This document shows, in pieces, positions 45,359-50,568 of a stretch of 50,568 nt of DNA (within the stretch, counting starts at the first letter, position 1; every line of letters starts with the position of its first letter). The DNA is from Rhodopirellula baltica (GTDB lineage Bacteria; Planctomycetota; Planctomycetia; Pirellulales; Pirellulaceae), in NCBI GenBank assembly GCA_002901265.1, contig PPHI01000022.1, positions 1-50,568 of the forward strand. Direction: 5' to 3'. A model generated the notes under the pieces. That model had not been told where the DNA came from and did not search any database. It saw only the letters and a program-made list of their open reading frames with translations. The position numbers were made by a program, and so were the translations under genes.

Positions 45359-45863
45359 TGGTAAACTCGTTTTGTAGAGGTAGGGATACAAAAAAAGCCC
45401 GAGCAATAAATACGTGCTCGGGCATTGGACGTTGGCGGAAAGGTTCGAGTGTCGGACTAATGGAGCGACGGTTTTGTTTTTCAATCGTGTTTTGCTTTGG
45501 CTGATCGGGCGAGGTCTCATCGATCAGTGTTTCACAAATCAGCTCCACGGACGGTTCGCGATTGATTGGGGCAAGCAACAAAATGATCATTGCCAATGGC
45601 AAGCAACACGCGACTATCAACGCTCCGTTGTAAATGGATGTCGCGATAATTGGATCTTGCCGTTCACGCTCAGCCCAAGCGCGACGGTCTTGTTCCAAGT
45701 CATCACGTTGACGCGACAAGCTGGAACGTTCTTGCTGCGTTTCTTGCTGGATCTCTAGGATCTGGCTGACTTGGTTTTTCGTAAGGCCTGAATCAGAGTC
45801 CAGGCAACCAGGGATCAGGGCCATCGCGGCAATGCTAGTCAGCATCGACAGCTGCTGCTTCAT
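45342..45863 (-). CDS. Putative lipoprotein/membrane protein with coiled coil
   Basis: A 173-residue protein. N-terminal signal with a lipobox-like LIPGC (Cys near residue 20), a charged coiled coil (QILEIQQETQQERSSLSRQR), then a transmembrane helix (ALIVACCLPLAMIILLL) and a polar tail. The last ~30 codons run through the intrinsic terminator at 45391-45423 (PEHVFIARAFF is the stem), so the annotated end may be extended by a frame error and the real stop may be earlier. Envelope location is likely; function unknown. Confidence 0.55.
   Translation of the reverse strand: MKQQLSMLTSIAAMALIPGCLDSDSGLTKNQVSQILEIQQETQQERSSLSRQRDDLEQDRRAWAERERQDPIIATSIYNGALIVACCLPLAMIILLLAPINREPSVELICETLIDETSPDQPKQNTIEKQNRRSISPTLEPFRQRPMPEHVFIARAFFVSLPLQNEFTNEYCH
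45391..45423 (-). terminator. Intrinsic terminator in the minus-strand cluster
   Basis: GCCCGAGCA-ATAAATACG-TGCTCGGGC at 45397-45423 forms a perfect 9-bp stem; the minus strand continues with seven T (A-run 45390-45396). It separates the lipoprotein gene from the gene starting at 45358. Confidence 0.8.
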
Positions 45864-46023
45864 CGTCAGTTACTCCTTTGTGTTGAGTTGAACGCAATAC
45901 TCGGATCAGTAGTTGCTTGGTTGCCAGCTTGTCTCGTCGCTCGTGAACCACGGTCAGTCCGGCAATAGCGATTCCAAGCGAAAGAAAGAGGATCAGTGCG
46001 ATTTGAAGGGTCATAGGTAACAT
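45835..46023 (-). CDS. Small single-pass membrane protein
   Basis: A 62-residue protein: one transmembrane helix (MTLQIALILFLSLGIAIAGL) and a basic then acidic tail (HERRDKLATKQLLIRVLRS). Start at 46023 or the second Met at 46014. It overlaps the start of the following lipoprotein gene by 29 nt. Function unknown. Confidence 0.45.
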   Translation of the reverse strand: MLPMTLQIALILFLSLGIAIAGLTVVHERRDKLATKQLLIRVLRSTQHKGVTDDEAAAVDAD

Positions 46024-46040
46024 CGGTTTGAGAAAGAAAA

Positions 46041-46068
46041 ACGCAGACAGCTACTTTGCGGTCTGCGT
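46041..46068 (-). terminator. Intrinsic terminator after the AAA ATPase gene
   Basis: ACGCAGAC (46041-46048) pairs with GTCTGCGT (46061-46068); an A-run on the plus strand just left of it gives a T-run on the minus transcript. It lies 31 nt beyond the stop of the ATPase gene. Confidence 0.65.
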
Positions 46069-46098
46069 AGAGGATGGACTTCCAAGGAAACGAAACGG

Positions 46099-47577
46099 TC
46101 AGTTAACCGATGGTTTTGCTGTAACGTTGCGTCTTCGCTTTGGCTTGTTGTTCGAAAGTTGGAAGACACCAGGTGAGTCGGCTGACAGGCAGCGCCCATC
46201 GGCCCACATTCGAAGTCGCTCAACAGATTCGGCCGATGTTTTCGAAACTGGCACAACATTGAGCGCCGCTTGAGAGAGTGGCAAATCCAACAACGCTGAC
46301 AATCGGCAGCACGCTTTGATTTCTGCCCCTGTCCAGCCTTCATCATCAGGCAGAGGTTGGTCGTGGGGCAGCCGAAACTGCGACCGGTACAGGCTCCAGA
46401 TCGCATCCTTTTGTGGACGTCCGGGAAGATCAAGAAAGAACACCCCGTCAAACCGCTCGGCTCGACTGAATTCCGGGGGAAGACTTTGCACGTCGTTGGC
46501 AGTGCACACGACATACACGTCTGACTGATGGTCATTGAGCCAGCTAAGGAAGGTGCCGAACATTCTTGCTGACACGCCACTGTCATTTTGCGAGGCCATC
46601 CCGGCGAATGCTTTCTCGACTTCGTCGATCATGCAAACGCATGGGGCCAAGGCATCAATGGTGCGAAGCGCTGCCCGGGTTCGTTCTTCGGATTGGCCGA
46701 CGAGCGAACCGAGTAAGCTGCCAACGTCCAGGACGACAACCGGTCTTCCAACCTCTCTGCCAAGTGCCTTGCAAAACGCAGACTTACCACATCCCGGCGG
46801 TGAAAGAAGTAACGCGCCTTTTGGACGAGGCCCGTTCACATCTGATCGTCGCAGAAGCGAGCGTTTTGTGAAGCTCTTTAATGAATCGAGTCCTCCAAGA
46901 TGCTCAAAACTCTCCATTCCTCGGTGTAGTGCCAGCGTTCCGGTTTTCTTCAGCATTTGAGTTTTCAATTCCCAAATCGCTGATGGTTCCAGTTTGCTGT
47001 ACCGAACCAGCGAAAGCGAAAACGCATTCTCCGCTTCAAGCCGCGTCAGTCCGGTTGCCGCATCAATCACCAAGTCTCGTTCTGTGCCCGAAGGCATTTC
47101 ACCAGATTCGGTGGCGATTCCATCAGCGATCTCCAGCAGTTGAGACCTGTCTGGCAGTTGATGCTCCACGACAACGAACAGTTTTTCCAGTTCAAGAGGC
47201 AGCTGCACGGTCGGCGAGAGGATGACGATGAATCCACGATCAATTTTGCCGCTCAGGACCGCTGTTGCGACTTCTTGGATGATCTCTGGCGAACCAAGAA
47301 AGCGGTGAAAATTTTCCAGCACTAGCAGCCGTGGTTTCTCGGTCGCGCCGCCCGCCGACAGCGATCTCAGCGCCGTGAGTGGATCGCTTGCAGATTCTTC
47401 AGCGTGATTGCCGCCTCGACGCAGTCCCTGGCTGACGTTCCAAGCCATTAGTTCCCAGTCATGTTCTCGACACAAGGCTGAGAGTTCAGCGATCGCATCG
47501 CTGTGCTCATGTGACTCGATCCAGATGCCTGAGAAGCAGGCTTGGATCAGTTCACGCATTCGTTCGGTAAGTTTCAT
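46099..47577 (-). CDS. AAA+ ATPase (FtsH/Ycf46-like) of the DUF1257-DUF2997 cluster
   Basis: A 492-residue protein. I chose ATG 47577 (MKLTERMRELIQACF), which has AAGGAG about 10 nt upstream; an earlier start would lie in the preceding terminator. The N-terminal half is an inactive-looking P-loop-like domain (LLVLENFHRFLGSPEI, GFIVILSP). The C-terminal half is a full AAA+ module: Walker A LSPPGCGKSAF near residue 257, GSLVGQSEERTRAALRTI, Walker B CVCMIDEVEKAFAG near 315, sensor 1 VVCTANDVQSLPPEF, arginine finger SRAERFDGVFF and a lid domain. This matches Ycf46-type ATPases, which occur in cyanobacteria, plastids and planctomycetes beside DUF1257 (Ycf35-like) and DUF2997 genes. Substrate unknown. 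Confidence 0.85.
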   Translation of the reverse strand: MKLTERMRELIQACFSGIWIESHEHSDAIAELSALCREHDWELMAWNVSQGLRRGGNHAEESASDPLTALRSLSAGGATEKPRLLVLENFHRFLGSPEIIQEVATAVLSGKIDRGFIVILSPTVQLPLELEKLFVVVEHQLPDRSQLLEIADGIATESGEMPSGTERDLVIDAATGLTRLEAENAFSLSLVRYSKLEPSAIWELKTQMLKKTGTLALHRGMESFEHLGGLDSLKSFTKRSLLRRSDVNGPRPKGALLLSPPGCGKSAFCKALGREVGRPVVVLDVGSLLGSLVGQSEERTRAALRTIDALAPCVCMIDEVEKAFAGMASQNDSGVSARMFGTFLSWLNDHQSDVYVVCTANDVQSLPPEFSRAERFDGVFFLDLPGRPQKDAIWSLYRSQFRLPHDQPLPDDEGWTGAEIKACCRLSALLDLPLSQAALNVVPVSKTSAESVERLRMWADGRCLSADSPGVFQLSNNKPKRRRNVTAKPSVN

Positions 47578-47611
47578 TCGAAGCTTCTCCTTCGTTGTTG
47601 TGTGTGTCAAT

Positions 47612-47647
47612 AAAAAAGCCCGGCGAGCGTTCACTGCTGCCGGGCTT
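47612..47647 (-). terminator. Intrinsic terminator between DUF2997 and the AAA gene
   Basis: AAGCCCGGC (47616-47624) pairs with GCCGGGCTT (47639-47647), followed on the minus strand by six T. The stop codon of the DUF2997 gene (47631-47633) lies in the loop, so termination is right at the gene end and the AAA gene downstream gets only read-through or its own promoter. Confidence 0.75.
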
Positions 47648-47822
47648 GGTTGGTTTGGCTGACCTGGGTTTTGAAGTACTCCGAGGTCAGCTTTTCGTTC
47701 TGTTTCTTGCCGAGTGCTTGTTCAAGGAATCGGCTGGCTTGCTGGCACTGAGTGCCGCCGAAGCCCTTTGTCTCCACCTTGGACGAACCATCCGGTGAGA
47801 CGATCAATTCAATCGTCTTCAT
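47631..47822 (-). CDS. DUF2997 family small protein
   Basis: A 63-residue protein: MKTIELIVSPDGSSKVETKG then FGGTQCQQASRFLEQALG, the full DUF2997 signature. GGAGG lies about 6 nt upstream of ATG 47822, and the ATG overlaps the stop of the DUF1257 gene (ATGA), so the pair is translationally coupled. Its role is unknown; it regularly travels with DUF1257 and a Ycf46-like ATPase. Confidence 0.85.
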   Translation of the reverse strand: MKTIELIVSPDGSSKVETKGFGGTQCQQASRFLEQALGKKQNEKLTSEYFKTQVSQTNQARQQ

Positions 47823-48187
47823 GCCGCACCTCCAACCTGGACGGTGACTTTGATGGAACCATCTGTTAGGAGCTGTTCCGAGACGGAGTAGCCCTGCTTG
47901 CGGGCTTCAATCTTGGCCTTCTCGACCGCGTACGCCTGCATGAACTCATCCAGCCGCTTGGGATCACCCCAATGGCCTTCGAAATTGTCGTAAGAGGATT
48001 TACCGGTGGCCAAATCAAAGACCACTGGATATCGCCATCCACGAAGGAAAACTGGTTGGCCGGAAGCCGTGTGGCGATAAAGAGGAAATTCTCCGGGCGC
48101 CCGGGAATTGAGCGATAGACGATTGCAGGCAGCGCGAACTGCCAACGCATCGCGTACTTCTGTCTGGATCTCAACAACGTGTGACAC
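47819..48187 (-). CDS. DUF1257 (Ycf35-like) protein
   Basis: A 122-residue protein starting at GTG 48187 with GGAGG 8 nt upstream. DUF1257 features: MSHVVEIQTEVRDALAVRAA at the N-terminus, RGWRYPVVFDLATGKSSYDN, and a tail EARKQGYSVSEQLLTDGSIK. It is the first gene of the minus-strand cluster. The plastid relative Ycf35 and bacterial DUF1257 proteins have no proven activity. A CCGGGCGCCCGG palindrome lies inside the coding region. Confidence 0.85.
   Translation of the reverse strand: MSHVVEIQTEVRDALAVRAACNRLSLNSRAPGEFPLYRHTASGQPVFLRGWRYPVVFDLATGKSSYDNFEGHWGDPKRLDEFMQAYAVEKAKIEARKQGYSVSEQLLTDGSIKVTVQVGGAA
48093..48104. repeat. GC palindrome CCGGGCGCCCGG (copy 3)
   Basis: Flanked by AATTCT and GAATT, so the symmetry extends as AATTC ... 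GAATT around the core. It lies inside the DUF1257 gene. Confidence 0.8.
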
Positions 48188-49591
48188 GTTGAAACCTCCG
48201 TTTCTAGATAACGAGTTCGTTCGCTGGAGGCTACTCGGCCCCCTTCACCATGACGTAGCGCGATAAAGTCGAAAATTTTGTTTTGTTGGTCCGCGAATAG
48301 AGGTCGGCGACGCCATCATCGAGCTCCCGTAACCGCGCCGCCTAGTTTGCTCACGTTGCACGCGGCGAATTGCAGCTGTCAATCGAGCAGCAGCTTTCAC
48401 GTTGAGATCGACGTGGATGAGCAAAAGAAATCGTGGAGACCTTGATTTTCCTTGATCAATTGGTAGGGAGTGAATCCCTGTGATGATCGCTCGCGGCGAA
48501 CGGCGCGAAGTGGATGATCTATCAGTGACCTCAGAGGCGAAATCAAGGCCAGTGCCAACATCACCGAGGCATCAGTTGCAGGTGTAAGCAGCTTTTCGAG
48601 TCGTGACGACTTTGGCCTCTGTTATCGCCTGCTGCGTTTCCGAGCCATTCAATGCTGGGTATCTTCTCAAAGCAGCAACTCCATCATGCTGCCATTGCGA
48701 TCAGGGATTGATGTCGTATTTCGCCGCTGGTGCCTGCACATCCAACCGCCCCAGCTAACCAAAACGCGTTGCTTTGGTAGTTGGTCGAATTCGAGGCGAA
48801 AGGCGTACCGGTTGGCGATGCAATTTCCTTGGCGTGGAGGGGCGCTCGATCAGAGGGAAATCGCTGCGGATACAGGCCTGTCCGATACGGAGTCAGACGC
48901 AGAACGTAAGCTTCGCTGTGCGTCTTGCGAGAGCTAATCAGCGGTGCTCAGTGAAGTGCTTGCCAAGCCGAGTTGGGCGCAAAGTCGCGGCGTAGCCACG
49001 GAGGTACCGCGAGAGTCTGGAACGCCGCGAAAAGCACCTGTGGGACGCTGCAAGGGGAGACGGATTTTACGATTGGTGCACCGAGCACTTAAAAAGCATG
49101 TGTGAAGGTGCAAGGGACGCATCTGAATGCGACAGTCTTTGGCTGCAGCCCAACTTTAGAGCGTTGCTGAGCAATAACCTGACGACGACTTCGATTGGCA
49201 TTGAATACTTTCACGATGGGATGGGTGCTAGCAAACCGGAGACAGGTATTTCCAGAAAGTTCGTCCGAGTCTGCTTTCCACATCAAGTTGAAGCCTAAGT
49301 AGGTGCATCACATCAGGCGACCAAACACAAACGGTCAAGACGCTCCTTCGCAAGCCACATAGCTAGCGGCGACATCCACGCTTGAATGGCTTCAATAGCC
49401 CGTGCTGCGGCAGAAGCACCAGATCCACTGCGAGCATTTCCCCGGGGTAAAATCACGTGAACGATAAACATGTAAACACTATCTACCCCTCCGATGGTCG
49501 AGTTAAGCGATATCCAGGAAAAAGGCGCACTGAGTTGGGGCGTAGTACCCAAATTCCGGTATTATGCGTCACTGAGTTACCGTTAACTAAT
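48188..49591. other. Intergenic stretch with one possible gene fragment
   Basis: The promoter of the minus-strand cluster should lie just right of 48188. No complete gene is seen. A start-less open frame at 48996-49298 on the plus strand (RYRESLERREKHLWDAARGD, FYDWCTEHLK, TSIGIEYFHDGMGAS, ending FPHQVEA) has natural protein composition and may be the tail of a decayed gene of unrecognised family. Confidence 0.4.
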
Positions 49592-50463
49592 ATCGTTCGC
49601 GCTGGCAGCTCTGACCAACGCCTCATGGTCGTGCCCATCTCTTCTTCGTGTGCTTCGCGAACTTCGTGGTTTAACAGCTCGTCGACGGCCTGGATGGTGC
49701 ATTCGAATCTCGCCCATCGGAGTTCACGGAACCTCCGTTTCCTATTGATCGCTCTTGATGTCACGGTTTGATTGGTGCGCGGTCGACTCGGCCGAGGAAG
49801 ACAATCCGGCGCCTGGCAGCCGATTGCGATTACGAGCACCGCGTTGCTGAGCACGAGCACGAGCACGACCGAAGACAATCCAACGCCTGACGTTCTGACT
49901 GCTAGTTCGCAACTCGTTACCCTTCGCGATGCAGATTGAGTAAACTTGTCGTCAGCGGCGAACTGCAAACTGTCGTCCAGGGTAGACCGCGAACAACTCG
50001 ATGCACGTGAGCCGCCGAGTTGTGTTAAATGAAGTGGTTAGTCGCTCGCGGCGACCACGTGATCGAAATCGTTCGCGCTCGCAGTTGTGACTGCAATGAC
50101 CAACGCCTTGTGGTCATGCCCGTCTTGTCTTCGTGTCCTTCGCGAACTTCGTGGTTCACCTGTTTCATCGACGCCTTGGTTGGTGCGCGGTCGACTCGGC
50201 CGATGGAGACAAGCCGACGCTTGGCAACCGATTGCGATTACGAGCACCGCATTGCTGAGCACGATTCAAGACAATCCGACGCCTGATGTTCCGACTGCCA
50301 GTTTGCTGCTCGTCACCCTTCGCAGGTCCAGTCGAGTAAACTTGTCGTCAGCGGCGTACTGCAAGCTGTCGTCCAGGGTAGACCGCGAACAACTCGATGC
50401 ACGTGAGCCGCCGAGTTGTGTTCAATGAAGTGGTCAGTTGCTCGCGGCGGCCACGTGATCGAA
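49592..50463. repeat. Direct duplication of a long intergenic repeat
   Basis: Copy A (49592-50067) and copy B (50068-50463) share long blocks: ATCGTTCGCGCT, CGTGTCCTTCGCGAACTTCG (with one change in A), TGGTGCGCGGTCGACTCGGC, CCGATTGCGATTACGAGCAC, AGTAAACTTGTCGTCAGCGG, GTCCAGGGTAGACCGCGAAC, AACTCGATGCACGTGAGCCG, and CACGTGATCGAAATCGTT. Copy A is longer because of extra bases near 49720-49765 and a GAGCAC expansion near 49848-49868. A third copy seems to begin at 50464. No coding function is supported. Confidence 0.75.
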
Positions 50464-50568
50464 ATCGTTATTTGCATTTTCCTAAATTATCCCCAATGCC
50501 TGCTTTCGACCGCATTCTTGTCGTCGCACTAGCTTGCTCGCTTGGTCCGTCTTCCCCTGCAGAAACTC

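Noticed and set aside
44405-45520. A longer version of the 317-aa protein starting at 45520
   Set aside because: It would start inside the upstream gene and run through an intrinsic terminator; the added 54 residues look unnatural.
49848-49868. CRISPR-like short repeats (GAGCAC units)
   Set aside because: Only a simple 6-bp expansion without spacers; no repeat-spacer array and no cas gene in the window.

Overview
The window looks like chromosomal DNA of a planctomycete of the Rhodopirellula/Pirellulaceae type. The evidence is the set of very large secreted proteins with dockerin-type EF-hand C-termini, a PEP-CTERM protein, an LE-R-x-L-type N-terminal motif (LETRHML), several small families I associate with planctomycetes, and GC-rich intergenic repeat elements. 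No taxon marker gene is present, so this is an inference.

Layout. (1) 1-12274: a giant secreted adhesin-like gene (more than 4,080 codons, start beyond the window), split in two by a one-base frameshift near 3642; then a PEP-CTERM protein (12303-12938), a TspO/MBR membrane protein (13145-13546) and a frameshifted hypothetical on the minus strand (13667-14557). (2) 14558-16500: a graveyard of intergenic repeats, a possible hsdM tail, a YhcG/DUF1016 N-terminus without a start codon, an integrase C-terminus, and the 3' part of a tRNA-Arg(ACG) that is probably the att site bounding an island. (3) 16837-25000: accessory genes: a DUF5131 (Gp37/Gp68) three-Cys protein coupled to its partner TcmP, a long imperfect inverted repeat, and a plasmid/phage-like block with a ribbon-helix-helix-like protein, a rolling-circle replication initiator (PF02486-like) and two large unknowns. 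(4) 26083-37786: a defence island best read as a variant class 2 DISARM system: a DrmE-like protein (frameshifted or coupled from two frames), a NERD-UvrD helicase, DrmA helicase, DrmB (DUF1998; C-terminus frameshifted) and, convergent to them, a DrmMII-like C5-cytosine methyltransferase. The PLD nuclease DrmC is not visible, and a NERD nuclease-helicase sits inside the operon. (5) 37849-39621: an IS66-family element with exact 12-bp ends and an 8-bp target duplication, inserted in a probable istB remnant. (6) 40336-43419: a secreted seven-repeat FG-GAP/VCBS protein with a dockerin C-terminus. (7) 43641-48187: a minus-strand cluster starting with DUF1257-DUF2997-AAA ATPase, punctuated by three intrinsic terminators, and ending in small proteins of unknown function. 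(8) 48188-50568: mostly intergenic repeats, including a direct duplication of about 400-475 bp.

In the island, the methyltransferase would mark host DNA while DrmA/DrmB, the DrmE-like protein and the NERD helicase act on unmarked incoming DNA. The TcmP pair, the Rep block, the tRNA fragment and the IS remnants suit a mobile defence island. Several reading frames are broken by single-base events (near 3642, 14307, 14543, 19924, 26340 and 36403, plus a nonsense codon at 38273). Either the assembly carries indel errors or much of this accessory DNA is decaying; raw reads would decide.
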